From: Phycisphaerales bacterium
GTDB taxonomy: Bacteria > Planctomycetota > Phycisphaerae > Phycisphaerales > UBA1924
Assembly (NCBI GenBank): GCA_020847175.1
Contig: JADLCM010000053.1
Coordinates: forward strand, 42,740-106,739
DNA length: 64,000 nt
Reading direction: 5' to 3'
Shown here: positions 17,955 through 27,004 of the stretch, piece after piece
How the letters are laid out: the number at the start of each line of letters is the position of its first letter
Position numbering within the stretch: position 1 is the first letter of the stretch
The notes under the pieces: model-generated
Told to the model about the DNA's origin: nothing
Databases searched by the model: none
What the model saw: the letters and a program-made list of their open reading frames with translations, nothing else
Program-made: the position numbers and the translations under genes

Positions 17955-20046
17955 TCGCGACCTTCGTTCATTCGTCGGAGCGCTGGAGCGTGCGGGGGAA
18001 CTCGTGCGTGTGCGGGCGGAGGTCTCGCCGGTGCTCGAGATCGCGACCATCGCGGATCTCGTCTCGAAGATGCCTGCGCCGGGGGGCGCCTCGGAGGCGG
18101 CGCGCCGGGCTGACCCGCGCTTCTGCGGCCGAGGGGGGCCGGCGATTTTCTTCGAGCGCGTGGCCGGGTCGGCGATGCCGGTGCTCATCAACGCCTACGG
18201 CAGCTATCGGCGCATGGAGATGGCGCTCGGATGTCATCTGCCCGGGCGATGGCGCGCACCGGGCGGGCCAGAGGCGTCGGGGTTCGAGGCAATCGCGGGA
18301 GTGATCGGCGCACTGGCGAAGCCGGCGCCGCCCCGGAGCGCGCGTGAGGCGGTGGGGCTTGCGCGCCGGATGCTGCCGCTGATGCGGGTGGGGCCAAGGC
18401 GTCTGCGGGGACGGGGCGCGTGCCAGGAGGACGTGGTCTGCGGGGAAGAAGTTGACCTCACGCGCCTGCCGCTGCTGCGGTGCTGGCCCCTCGACGGCGC
18501 GCCCGAGGCGGTGGGGTACCCGGCGGGTGTGAACGGGGGCGTGCAGGGGCTTGGGCACGCGGGGGTGGACGCGGAGCGATGGGAGCGCGAGCACCGGGGG
18601 CGGTACATCACGCTGGGCGGCGTGCACACGATCCACGCGCGAGATGCGGGGGTGAATCGCCCCGCGAGCCACAATGTCGGCATGTACCGGGTGCAGCTGC
18701 TCGGCCGGCGCACCATGGCGATGCACTGGCACATGCACCATGACGGCGCATCGCACTGGCACAGCTGGAAGGCCCGGGGCGAGCCGATGCCGGTGGCGAT
18801 CGCCCTCGGGGGGCCGAGCGTCATGCCCTACGCGGCGACGTGCCCGCTGCCGCCGGGCATCAGCGAACTGCTGATGGCGGGGTTTCTCAACCGGGGGGGC
18901 GTGCGGCTGTGCCGGGGGCGAACCGTGCCTCTGTGGGTGCCCGCTGACGCGGAGATGGTGATCGAGGGGTACGTAAGCGAGGAGGCGGGGGGCATCGGGT
19001 GGGATCCGCGTGAGCCCGGGGCGACGCTCGGGCCGGGGGCGGTCTTTGAGGGGCCATTCGGCGACCACACCGGCTTCTATTCACTGCCGGATCGGTACCC
19101 GATCCTGACCGTGACGGCGGTGACGCAGCGCCGGGGGGCGATCTTTCCGGCGACGGTGGTGGGGCTGCCCCCGCAGGAGGACTACTACCTGGGCAAGGCG
19201 ACGGAGCGGATCATGCTCCCGCTGCTCAAGACCGTGATTCACGACATCGAGGATTACGACCTGCCGCAGTTCGGGGCGTTTCACAACGCCGCGATGCTGC
19301 GGATTTCCAAGGCGTATCCGCTCCACGCGCGCCGGGTGATGCACGCGGTGTGGGGGGCGGGGCAGATGTCGTGGACGAAGTGCCTGTTCGTCGTGGATGA
19401 CGATGTGGACGTGCATGACACGTTCGCGGTGATGCGGGCGGCGGCAACGTACTGCCGCCCCGGGCGTGATGTCGAGCGGGTGCGCGGGCCGCTGGACATT
19501 CTCGACCACGCGGCGCCGTACGTGGGGGCGGGCACGAAGATCGGCTTTGACTGCACGCCCAAGCGGGCGGGTGAGAGCGCGCCGGGCGCGCCGTGGGATG
19601 CGCCGGCGTGGGCGCCGCCGGCGGAGGGCACGCGGGGCGATGTGGTCGCCCGGGCGTGCGCGATGCCCGGGGTGCGCGGGGCGAGCTGGCCCGACGAGCT
19701 CGGGGGCTGGCTGCTGGTGCGGGCGGCGCCGGGGGCGGGGAGCGCGGTCGCCGAGGCAGTGCTCGGGCTTGAAGGGGCGCCGCCCTTCAGCGTGGTGCTG
19801 GGTTCGGAGGCGGACCTCAGCGACCTCGACCGATGCCTGTTTCTCTGGTGCGCCCACATGGACCCGGGCCGCGACGGCCTGGTGCGTGGCGCGCGGATGG
19901 CCTTTGACGCGGCACCGAAGGAGGCGCGCGGGAGCGCCGGCGCGGACCCGGCCCGCGACTGGCCGCCGATGCTGGAGCACGACGCGGCGGTGCTGGCGCG
20001 GGTGCGTGCGCGGTGGCGTGAGTACGGGTTGCCGGGCGAGGCGTAG
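17950..20046 (+). CDS. UbiD-family prenylated-FMN decarboxylase, unusually long
   Basis: Predicted prFMN-dependent non-oxidative decarboxylase of aromatic or alpha,beta-unsaturated acids. UbiD signatures are clear: NVGMYRVQ (conserved Arg), IEGYV, EGPFGDHTGFYS (catalytic acid region), FPATVVGLPPQEDYYLGKA, and HDIEDYDLPQFGAFHNAA. It has 698 residues against about 490 for UbiD, with extra sequence at about 40-60, 100-170 and a C-terminal extension of about 140 residues. Likely roles are decarboxylation in quinone (for example menaquinone by the futalosine route) or aromatic metabolism; the matching prenyltransferase UbiX is not in the window. It converges with ppk1, with just 2 bases between the stop codons. 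Confidence 0.88.
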   Translation: MYRDLRSFVGALERAGELVRVRAEVSPVLEIATIADLVSKMPAPGGASEAARRADPRFCGRGGPAIFFERVAGSAMPVLINAYGSYRRMEMALGCHLPGRWRAPGGPEASGFEAIAGVIGALAKPAPPRSAREAVGLARRMLPLMRVGPRRLRGRGACQEDVVCGEEVDLTRLPLLRCWPLDGAPEAVGYPAGVNGGVQGLGHAGVDAERWEREHRGRYITLGGVHTIHARDAGVNRPASHNVGMYRVQLLGRRTMAMHWHMHHDGASHWHSWKARGEPMPVAIALGGPSVMPYAATCPLPPGISELLMAGFLNRGGVRLCRGRTVPLWVPADAEMVIEGYVSEEAGGIGWDPREPGATLGPGAVFEGPFGDHTGFYSLPDRYPILTVTAVTQRRGAIFPATVVGLPPQEDYYLGKATERIMLPLLKTVIHDIEDYDLPQFGAFHNAAMLRISKAYPLHARRVMHAVWGAGQMSWTKCLFVVDDDVDVHDTFAVMRAAATYCRPGRDVERVRGPLDILDHAAPYVGAGTKIGFDCTPKRAGESAPGAPWDAPAWAPPAEGTRGDVVARACAMPGVRGASWPDELGGWLLVRAAPGAGSAVAEAVLGLEGAPPFSVVLGSEADLSDLDRCLFLWCAHMDPGRDGLVRGARMAFDAAPKEARGSAGADPARDWPPMLEHDAAVLARVRARWREYGLPGEA

Positions 20047-20048
20047 GC

Positions 20049-22226
20049 CTATTTCCGTTCGCCGGCGAGAGCCTCGTTCATCAGCGTGAGGAAGATGCCC
20101 TGGGCTTGGGGGCTGTCTTCGGGGGTGCCGGGCGGGGGCATTCGTTCGACGTAGACGCCGCTCGGGAGAAGGTCCCACGCGGTGCGGTGGTCGAGGTCGT
20201 GGAGCCGTCGGATGTGGTCGAGCCGGGTGCGGGCGATGGGGTCGCGCACGGGCACGAGGACCTCGACGCGGTTATTGAGGTTGCGGTACATCCAGTCGGC
20301 GCTGCCGATGAACCAGTCGCCTTCGAGCGGGTCGGCCTTGCCCGCCCCGAAGTGGTAGATGCGGGCGTGCTCGAGGAAGCGCCCGATGACGCCGATGACG
20401 CGGATATTCTCGCTCATGCCGGGTACGCCGGGGCGGAGGCAGCAGAAGCCGCGGACGACGAGCGTGATCCTGACGCCGGCGCGGCTGGCCTCGTAGAGCT
20501 TGCGGGAGATGCGGGTGTCTTCGAGGGCGTTCATCTTGGCGAAGATGCGCCCTTCGCCCCCGGCGCGGGCCACGTCGATCTCGCGGTCGATGAGGGCGCT
20601 GAGGCGCCGGCGCAGGGTGTAGGGGGCGACGATGATGTTGTCGTAGTTGCGGGGCTCGGCCCGGCCGGTGAGCGAGTTGAAGAGGTCCATGATGTCTTCG
20701 ACGATGCCGGGGTCGTCGGTGAAGAGGCCGAGGTCGGTGTAGAGCTGGGCGGTCTTGGGGTGGTAGTTTCCGGTGGAGAGGTGGACGTAGCCGCGGAGGC
20801 CCTCCTGCTCGCGCCGGACGACCAGCGAGCACTTGCAATGGGTCTTGAGGCCCATGACGCCGTAGGCGACGTGGACGCCCGCCTCTTCGAGCTGCCGGGC
20901 GAAGCGGACGTTGCGGTGCTCGTCGAAGCGGGCGCGTACCTCGACGAGGCACGCGACCTGCTTGCCTGCCTCCGCCGCGCGGATGAGCGAACTGACGAAG
21001 GGGGAGTCGGGGCTGGTGCGGTAGAGGGTGATCTTGATCGCGAGGACGTCGGGGTCTCGGCTGGCGGCGGCGATGAACTTCTCGACGCTGGTCTGGAAGT
21101 TCTCGTAGGGATGGTGCACGAGGATGTCGCGTTCGCGGATGGCCTGGAAGATGTCGCCGCCCGCGCGGGTGATGGCCGAGTGGGTGACGCCCGCCCACGG
21201 CTCGTACTTGTGCTCCTTGCGGTTCACCTCGGCGAGGGTGAAGAGGTCGGTGTAGTCGAGGGGCCCGCGCTGGGGATACACGTCGGCGGGGTCGAGGCCG
21301 AGTTCGGTGCGGACGAGATCGAGGGCGGGGCCGGCGGCGCCGGCGGGCACCTCGAGGCGGACCGCATCGGCGAAGCGGCGCATGCGCAGCTGCTCTTCGA
21401 CATGCTCAAGCAGGTCGTCAACTTCCTCGTCCTCGGTCTCGACGGCGGCGGAGCGCGTGACGCGGAAGGGGAGCACGTCGCGCACTTCCATGCCCAGAAA
21501 AAGGTCCTGGAGGTTGGCGGCGATGATCTCGTCGAGGAGGATGAACTGTTCGGCGTCGCGCGTGCCGGCGCCGGGGTCTTCGGCATTGACCATGCTCGGG
21601 ATGACGCCGGGGATCTTCACGCGGGCGAAGTGCGTCTCGCTGGAGCCGCTCTCGCCCAGCACCACGCCCAGGTTCTTGCTCAGATTGCTGATGTGGGGGA
21701 AGCGGTGCCCGGGGTCGACGGCGAGGGGCGTCAGGATCGGAAACACGCCGGCGCGGAACCACTTTTCGATGCGCGTCCGCTGGCGCGAGGAGAGGTCTTT
21801 CCACGCGAGCAGGCGGATGCCCTCGCGCGCGACGGCCGGGTGCAGGTGGTCCTCCCAGCACGCGGCCTGGCGCTCCAGAAGTTCGAGTGCGCGCGGACGG
21901 ATCACGCCGATCTGTTCGGCGGGGGTCATGCCGTCGTTGGAGCGCGAGGTTGGGTGCTCGGCGGCGAGCCGCTTGAGCAGGCCCACCCGCTTCATGAAGA
22001 ACTCGTCGAGATTGTTCCCGAAGATGGCGAGGAACTTGACGCGTTCGAGGAGGGGGCGCCGGGCGTCTTCGGCGAGGGCAAGCACGCGCCGGTTGAACTC
22101 CAGCCAGGACAGGTCGCGGTTGATGAAGAGTTCGCGCGCGGGGATGTCGGCCAGCGGCCGGCTCTCGGCGCGGTCGCGGGGCGAATTGCCGGGGTCTGCC
22201 TGGCGCGAGACTTCGCTGCCGCCCAT
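20049..22226 (-). CDS. ppk1: polyphosphate kinase 1
   Basis: Reversibly polymerises the terminal phosphate of ATP into polyphosphate. 725 residues, a normal length. N-terminal domain FINRDLSWLEFNRRVLA, head domain, then two phospholipase-D-like catalytic domains: the autophosphorylated histidine lies in GLKTHCKCSLVVRR (about residue 461), next to HLSTGNYHPKTAQLYTDLGL, and the second conserved histidine is in YHFGAGKA followed by SADWMYRNLNNRVEV. AAGGA lies 9 bases before the ATG. It follows the QueD-like gene by 48 bases. Together with the Pst operon 5 kb away it would store imported phosphate. Confidence 0.97.
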   Translation of the reverse strand: MGGSEVSRQADPGNSPRDRAESRPLADIPARELFINRDLSWLEFNRRVLALAEDARRPLLERVKFLAIFGNNLDEFFMKRVGLLKRLAAEHPTSRSNDGMTPAEQIGVIRPRALELLERQAACWEDHLHPAVAREGIRLLAWKDLSSRQRTRIEKWFRAGVFPILTPLAVDPGHRFPHISNLSKNLGVVLGESGSSETHFARVKIPGVIPSMVNAEDPGAGTRDAEQFILLDEIIAANLQDLFLGMEVRDVLPFRVTRSAAVETEDEEVDDLLEHVEEQLRMRRFADAVRLEVPAGAAGPALDLVRTELGLDPADVYPQRGPLDYTDLFTLAEVNRKEHKYEPWAGVTHSAITRAGGDIFQAIRERDILVHHPYENFQTSVEKFIAAASRDPDVLAIKITLYRTSPDSPFVSSLIRAAEAGKQVACLVEVRARFDEHRNVRFARQLEEAGVHVAYGVMGLKTHCKCSLVVRREQEGLRGYVHLSTGNYHPKTAQLYTDLGLFTDDPGIVEDIMDLFNSLTGRAEPRNYDNIIVAPYTLRRRLSALIDREIDVARAGGEGRIFAKMNALEDTRISRKLYEASRAGVRITLVVRGFCCLRPGVPGMSENIRVIGVIGRFLEHARIYHFGAGKADPLEGDWFIGSADWMYRNLNNRVEVLVPVRDPIARTRLDHIRRLHDLDHRTAWDLLPSGVYVERMPPPGTPEDSPQAQGIFLTLMNEALAGERK

Positions 22227-22274
22227 GGAGGTCGTTCCTTCTCACGGCGCACGCGCCGGTGCGCGAACGCAATC

Positions 22275-22667
22275 CTAGTTCGCGGGGCGGGGGCGGATGT
22301 GCGTCGCTTCGCACCCCGGGGCTTCGGTGACGCTGACCCGGTCCACCCAGGCACGCGGGGAGAGCACGCCGCCCAGGCGGGATGCGAGGGCGTCGGCGAT
22401 CACCATCGCGACCTGTTCCGCGGTGGGGCTGATGCCACGGGAGAAGGGCTCGCAGGCGTGCAGGTCGGCGTTGTGGAAGGGGGCGACGATCTCCTTGAGG
22501 GCTTCGTCCACGGCGTGGAAGTCGCAGACGAACCCGTCGGCGTCGAGGCGGTCGGCACGCACAACCGCGATGACGCGCCAGTTGTGCCCGTGCACCGGCT
22601 CGCGCGCGGCGCCGATGCGCAGGGCGTGGGCGGCACAGAACTCCGTTCGCACCGAGATCTCGAACAT
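22275..22667 (-). CDS. 6-pyruvoyl-tetrahydropterin synthase/QueD-family protein (PTPS-III-like)
   Basis: 130-residue T-fold enzyme that would convert dihydroneopterin triphosphate to a pterin product. Zinc ligands H14 (CAAHAL), H26 and H28 (PVHGHNW) are present. The catalytic cysteine normally four residues before HGH is replaced (R22), and a glutamate (E23) sits three residues before it, as in the PTPS-III type. This leaves open a folate-bypass role as well as the queuosine role. queA is 36 kb away, so both could serve queuosine. No Shine-Dalgarno, but TACCCT ends 6 bases before the ATG. Confidence 0.85.
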   Translation of the reverse strand: MFEISVRTEFCAAHALRIGAAREPVHGHNWRVIAVVRADRLDADGFVCDFHAVDEALKEIVAPFHNADLHACEPFSRGISPTAEQVAMVIADALASRLGGVLSPRAWVDRVSVTEAPGCEATHIRPRPAN

Positions 22668-22673
22668 GGGCGG

Positions 22674-22679
22674 AGGGTA
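22674..22679 (-). promoter_or_regulatory. -10-like TACCCT, 6 bases before the QueD-like gene
   Basis: TACCCT-CCGCCC-ATG on the minus strand. It lies just after the NfeD-like gene's stop codon, so the QueD-like gene and ppk1 may have their own leaderless promoter. Confidence 0.4.
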
Positions 22680-22689
22680 CCCGGCGGGT

Positions 22690-23268
22690 TCAGGCCTGGG
22701 CCGGCGTGACCGTGAGCGTGGAGCCGTCGGCCCTGGTCACCCGCACGCGCGTGCCGCGCACGATGTCTTCGCCCTCGGTCACGGCGTTGTACTCGCGGAG
22801 CCGGTTGGAGATGACGAGGCGGACGCGCCCTGCGCCGGCGCCTCGGCCCGGCACCTTCACGTCCACGCTGCCCTCGAGGCCGATCGCGTCGGAGATCTTG
22901 ATGTTGCCGCTGGCCTGGAGGTCATTGGCGGCCTTGAGGAGGATCGCGAGCATCCAGACGAAGGCCGCGCCCCCCAGGAAGGCGAAGGGGATCGCGAGGG
23001 CGAAGTTGCCCTCGAAGGTGCGGAACGAGGCGAATCCGGTCCACCCGAAGCCCATGAGAAACGAGGCGACGGTCTGGATGGAGAGGATGTGGAAGGCATC
23101 GGTCGAGTCGAAGTCGTGCCCGTCGGGGAGGTCGTGGGTGATGTCGGCGTGGAAGTCGTGCGAAGCGCCCGCGAGCATGAGAATGACGCGCACCACGAAA
23201 AGCGAGGTGCCGATCAGGGCCGGAACCGTGAACCAGGGCAGGTACCCCCCGAACAGGTAGTCCATCAT
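22690..23268 (-). CDS. NfeD/YuaF-like membrane protein with C-terminal OB fold
   Basis: 192-residue membrane protein. About three membrane segments (WFTVPALIGTSLFVVRVILML; FLMGFGWTGFASF; LAIPFAFLGGAAFVWMLAILL) are followed by a soluble beta-rich domain (GLEGSVDVKVPGRGAGAGRV ... IVRGTRVRVTRADGSTLTV) like the OB fold of NfeD-family proteins. Such proteins commonly partner flotillin-like SPFH proteins in membrane organisation, but no SPFH gene is adjacent. The ATG at 23268 has GAGGG 7 bases upstream; a TACCCT -10 about 30 bases above gives a short leader. The cytoplasmic side of the OB fold is inferred. Confidence 0.7.
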   Translation of the reverse strand: MMDYLFGGYLPWFTVPALIGTSLFVVRVILMLAGASHDFHADITHDLPDGHDFDSTDAFHILSIQTVASFLMGFGWTGFASFRTFEGNFALAIPFAFLGGAAFVWMLAILLKAANDLQASGNIKISDAIGLEGSVDVKVPGRGAGAGRVRLVISNRLREYNAVTEGEDIVRGTRVRVTRADGSTLTVTPAQA

Positions 23269-23436
23269 CGCGCGTCCCTCGCAGCTGCGTCGCCCGGAAG
23301 GGTAGACCCGGCCCATCGATAGTTCGGCGTTGGACGCGTGCGGTTTCGGCGGGGCGTGTGGCGAATCGGCCCGCGGCGGGTTGCCGCGCCCGTGCTCGGG
23401 TGACGGGGCCGGGCGTGTTCTGGCGAATGGCGCGGG

Positions 23437-24558
23437 TTACGCGGCCTGCGAGAAGCCGCCGTCTTCGCCGGAGTCTTCGCGGTCGAGGCCGGGGTCGAAG
23501 CCGGCGTCGAGGCCCCAGGAGTCTTCGTGCTTGGGCTGTCCCCGGTGGTGGACGTGGATCACGCGCCCGAGCTGGCGGGCGAAGCCATCGGCGATGGTGG
23601 GGAGCATCTCGATGAAGTCGGCTTCAAAGGGCGCGCGTTCGCCGCGGAAGAGGGCGACGACGGCGAGGGTCTCGTCCTTCTGCCGGGCCCCGAAGATCAC
23701 GGCGTTCTGGCCTTCGAGCCAGCGCGCGTCGTGGCCGAGGCGGTCGGCGAGGTCCACGCGGTCCTGAAGGTGAACGACGCCGGGCGACTCGTCGAAACGT
23801 GGGGCGATGGCGCAGGCGAGGTGGTCGAAGTAGTCCTCGATGCCGTCCTTGGGGCAGTCGAAGTTGACGTAGGCCCCGAGGGTGAACTCGCCCGCGGAGT
23901 CGGGGAGGAAGACCGCGCCGTTGGTGGGGCCGCCCTTGGCGAGCAGGTATTCGAGCACGGTGCGCAGCAGGCCCTCGATCTCAAGCTCCGGGCGCACGAG
24001 GTTGCCGAACTCGCTGGCGACCGAGACCTTCCCCATCTGCTCGCTGAGTTCCTGGTAGGCGCTCACGAGGTCGTTGCAGAGGCTTCCGACCTGGCGTGAG
24101 ACCTCCTGGCGGGCGGTGTTCAACTGGCGACAGACGTTCCGCAGGCGGCGGATGCGATCGGCCTGGCGGCGTCCCTGGCGGGCGCGGCGCAGCGCCATTT
24201 CGAGGCGCGCGCTGACTTCACGGGCATCGTCGTCGGGCGTGAGCAGGTCGCAGGCGCCCCGGCGCATCGCCGCCACGGCGTCGTCAACCCCCGGTGCCTC
24301 GCTGACAACCACGAGGGCGGTGCCTGAAGGAATGTCGAGGCTTGCGGGGAGGAGATCGCTCCAGGCGATGACGAGGTCGAACATGCGTTCGCCGAGGGCG
24401 GCGGCGGCTTCGAGCGCATCCTTGGCCATCACGCACGACACGGGGCAGGCCCGCACCGCGCGGGCAAGCCGCGAACGCCACGCCCCGCGCGGCGCGACGA
24501 GGAGGACGTGTGCGCCCTGGGTCTCTGATGCTGAAGCGTCGGTCCGCCTGCGAGCCAT
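23437..24558 (-). CDS. degenerate receiver plus GAF-like signalling protein
   Basis: 373-residue cytoplasmic protein. The N-terminal about 115 residues have a response-regulator receiver outline (HVLLVAPRGAWRSRL ... FDLVIAWSDLLP ... ALVVVSEAP ... RRGACDLLTPDD), but the acidic pair after strand 1, the phospho-acceptor position (Ser67, with Asp68 one residue late) and the conserved Lys-Pro are lost, so it is unlikely to be phosphorylated normally. A coiled coil (about 120-190) leads to a GAF-like domain (LRTVLEYLLAKGGPTNGAVFLPDSAGEF onward). GGGAG precedes the ATG. Third gene after the HTH-receiver regulator and the HDOD kinase, which suggests a sensor or scaffold for that pathway. Confidence 0.65.
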   Translation of the reverse strand: MARRRTDASASETQGAHVLLVAPRGAWRSRLARAVRACPVSCVMAKDALEAAAALGERMFDLVIAWSDLLPASLDIPSGTALVVVSEAPGVDDAVAAMRRGACDLLTPDDDAREVSARLEMALRRARQGRRQADRIRRLRNVCRQLNTARQEVSRQVGSLCNDLVSAYQELSEQMGKVSVASEFGNLVRPELEIEGLLRTVLEYLLAKGGPTNGAVFLPDSAGEFTLGAYVNFDCPKDGIEDYFDHLACAIAPRFDESPGVVHLQDRVDLADRLGHDARWLEGQNAVIFGARQKDETLAVVALFRGERAPFEADFIEMLPTIADGFARQLGRVIHVHHRGQPKHEDSWGLDAGFDPGLDREDSGEDGGFSQAA

Positions 24559-24718
24559 CTCAGCCACTCCCGCCGAAGGGTTCACCCTCGCCCCTGTGCA
24601 TCGACGCGGCGGGGGCGCCGGGTCAGCCGAAGTGGCCGGTTGGAGCCAACTTCGCATCGCCCCGTTTGCCGATAAGGCAGAGATTCTGCGCAAGGTGCTG
24701 TCGGACACGCCGTTGCAC

Positions 24719-26968
24719 TCAGGCCGCCCTGAGGGCGGTCTCGGGAAGCCCCGCCGACGGGAGGCGCACGAGCACCCGTGCCCCCCCCCCCGGGGGGTTG
24801 CTGAGCGTCACTTCTCCGCCGTGCAGGCGCACGATGGCGCGGCACCGGGCAAGGCCAAGCCCCCGTCCGCGGCCTGCCTGGCGCTCACTGAAGAAGGGGT
24901 CGAATCCGTGACGGAGCGCCCTGGGTGAAAAGCCCGGGCCCGAGTCGCGCACTTCGATCTCCGCCCCTTCGGGCGTCGTGCGGACAGACACGTCGGCGTC
25001 GCCGCCGGCCTCCCAGGCATTGCGGATGAGTTCGCTGAGCGCGCGGGCGAGCGCGGCGCTGTCGGCGACGATCGTGAGGGGCCCGGGTCCGTCGGAGTGA
25101 AACCGGATGCCCCCTGCGCACTGGCGCTCAGGGTCTTTCCGCCCCGATGTTCTCGGCCGCTGGTCGGCGGCGAGGCCGGCGGCCCTGCGCACGAGGTCGG
25201 GCAGGGAGAGCGGCTCGCGGCGCGGGGTTTCGGGCGCTGCCAGTGCGTGGAGCTGGGTGACGAGGTCGGAGAGTTCGCGCGCTGCGCCGGCGATCTCTCG
25301 CGCCGCACCGGCGTCGGGTCCGCTCTTGAGCGAGGAGGCGAGGAGCTGGGCGCGGCCGCAGATGACGGTGAGCGGGTTGTTCATCTCGTGGGCGGCCCCG
25401 GCGGTGACTTCGCCGAGTCGGACCATCGCTTCGGCCTCGGTGAGGCGGGACTGCGCCTCGACGAGGGCCCGGTTGGCCGAGACGAGGCCCTGGGCAAGGC
25501 CCTCGGCGCGTTCGTACTGGGCGGCGGCCCGAACGACCGCGGCCCACGCCGCCACGCGGGGGTCGCCCGGGTGGTTGAGGGCCGGAAGGCTGCCGCCGAC
25601 GATGATGCGCGATTCGTGCTGCGAACCGGCGAGGACGACGGCGTTCCACGCGGCGTCGGTGGCGAGGCCCGCCGCGCGGGCGAGGTGCAGCGCCGCGCCG
25701 AGGGGATCGCCCCCGTCGATCATCCGGGTGAGTTCGTCCGCCGCACCCGGTGCGAGGCCGAGGCGGGGGGCATCGTCCGGCGTGCGATCGCCCGCGGCGA
25801 AGGCGACATCGCCCCGCCCCGCGCGAACGACGCCGACAATGACGGGGCCGCGTGCGCCGGCGGCGATTGCCCGGGCCACGTGCTCCAGGCCCGAGGCGGT
25901 CTGGCACGAGTCAAGGAACGCTCCGACCTCTGAGGCGACCGAAGGGTCGGCGCGGGCGGGCGCGCCAGGGGCGGTGCCGGCGCGCTGAGAGAGTCGAGCG
26001 TGGACCCGGGCGAGGCTCTCGTTGGCGCGGGCCAGTGAGCGCAGCAGAAGGTCGGGGCTCGTCGCGTCGCCGAGGCCGAGCATGGCGCAGCGCTCCGCCG
26101 TTCGCGCGTGGATCGATTGGGAGGCTTCGCGGGCGCGCCGGGGGTCAACACCCGGGCCGGCACCCAAGACGTCCGGGCGCGGCGGAGGATCGCTGTCCCC
26201 GGTCCACCCGACGTGCATGGAGCGACAGATGGCCTTGGCCGCGCCCACGAGCACGATCAGTTCGCGGGCCGGGCCGTCGGGCACGGCGTCCGGTGGCTGT
26301 CCGTGCATCCACATGCACTCGATGTAGGCCTCCGGGAGCCCCCAGTGGCGCCCGAGGCGGCGCCCGGCTTCGTACTGGTCTGTGCCGATCACCCTGCGAA
26401 GGACCGGGGCGAGGGCGACGCCCGCGCGAGAGGCCGCGGCGACCACGCTGTCGATGGTCCGGGGGATGGCGAGGTGAAGGGCAAGGGTGCCAAGGTCGTG
26501 GAGGAGGCCCGCGACGAAGGCGTCTTCAGGCCTGACCGTTGCGCGGCCCCGCGCGAGGAGTTCGCTGGCGCAGGCGACGCCGATGGAGTGCTGCCAGAAG
26601 CCGGGCCGGTCGAAGCGGGGGCCTTCGGGGGGAGTTGAGGGGGCACCGTCCCCGGGCCGGGACGAGGCGAGGCCGTCGAGCAGGTCGAAGACGCAGACCG
26701 CGAGCACCGCCGCGCGCACGGCTTCGATGCCGAGCATCACGACGGCTCGCCGGACGGTGGTGACGCGGTCGCCCAGGCCGGTGTCGGCGCGGCTGCACAT
26801 GCGCAGGACGCGCGCGGTGAGCGCGGGGTCGCTCTCGATCAGACGGGTGACTTCTTCAATGCGGAAGTCGTCGGAGGCGCTCGCCTGGAGGAGGCGCGTG
26901 GCGATGGGGGCCAGCGTGGGGAGGGCGTCAATGCCGTCCAGGATGAGTTGCACCTCGCGCGGGCCCAC
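24719..26968 (-). CDS. HDOD-domain histidine kinase
   Basis: 749-residue hybrid sensor without membrane segments. Residues about 8-230 form an HDOD domain (LPTLAPIATRLLQ, HSIGVACASELLARG, GLLHDLGTLAL, WGLPEAYIECMWMHG). A middle GAF-like region (about 340-480) precedes a histidine kinase core: H-box AAHEMNNPLTVICGRAQLL (His about 529), N-box ELIRNAWEA, G1 RDSGPGF, F-box DPFFSER and G2 GRGLGLARCRAIV. GTG start with GGAGG 5 bases upstream. It lies 36 bases after the HTH-receiver gene, the probable phosphotransfer partner. HDOD domains often tie kinases to second-messenger or stress signalling; the stimulus is unknown. Confidence 0.85.
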   Translation of the reverse strand: MGPREVQLILDGIDALPTLAPIATRLLQASASDDFRIEEVTRLIESDPALTARVLRMCSRADTGLGDRVTTVRRAVVMLGIEAVRAAVLAVCVFDLLDGLASSRPGDGAPSTPPEGPRFDRPGFWQHSIGVACASELLARGRATVRPEDAFVAGLLHDLGTLALHLAIPRTIDSVVAAASRAGVALAPVLRRVIGTDQYEAGRRLGRHWGLPEAYIECMWMHGQPPDAVPDGPARELIVLVGAAKAICRSMHVGWTGDSDPPPRPDVLGAGPGVDPRRAREASQSIHARTAERCAMLGLGDATSPDLLLRSLARANESLARVHARLSQRAGTAPGAPARADPSVASEVGAFLDSCQTASGLEHVARAIAAGARGPVIVGVVRAGRGDVAFAAGDRTPDDAPRLGLAPGAADELTRMIDGGDPLGAALHLARAAGLATDAAWNAVVLAGSQHESRIIVGGSLPALNHPGDPRVAAWAAVVRAAAQYERAEGLAQGLVSANRALVEAQSRLTEAEAMVRLGEVTAGAAHEMNNPLTVICGRAQLLASSLKSGPDAGAAREIAGAARELSDLVTQLHALAAPETPRREPLSLPDLVRRAAGLAADQRPRTSGRKDPERQCAGGIRFHSDGPGPLTIVADSAALARALSELIRNAWEAGGDADVSVRTTPEGAEIEVRDSGPGFSPRALRHGFDPFFSERQAGRGRGLGLARCRAIVRLHGGEVTLSNPPGGGARVLVRLPSAGLPETALRAA

Positions 26969-27004
26969 GGTCGCCTCCGGGTTGTGCCGTCAGGGGCGCG
27001 GATT

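Noticed and set aside
20106..22709. An 867-codon plus-strand frame opposite ppk1 and the QueD-like gene
   Set aside because: Composition is an antisense shadow of high-GC codons, while the minus strand carries clear conserved enzymes.
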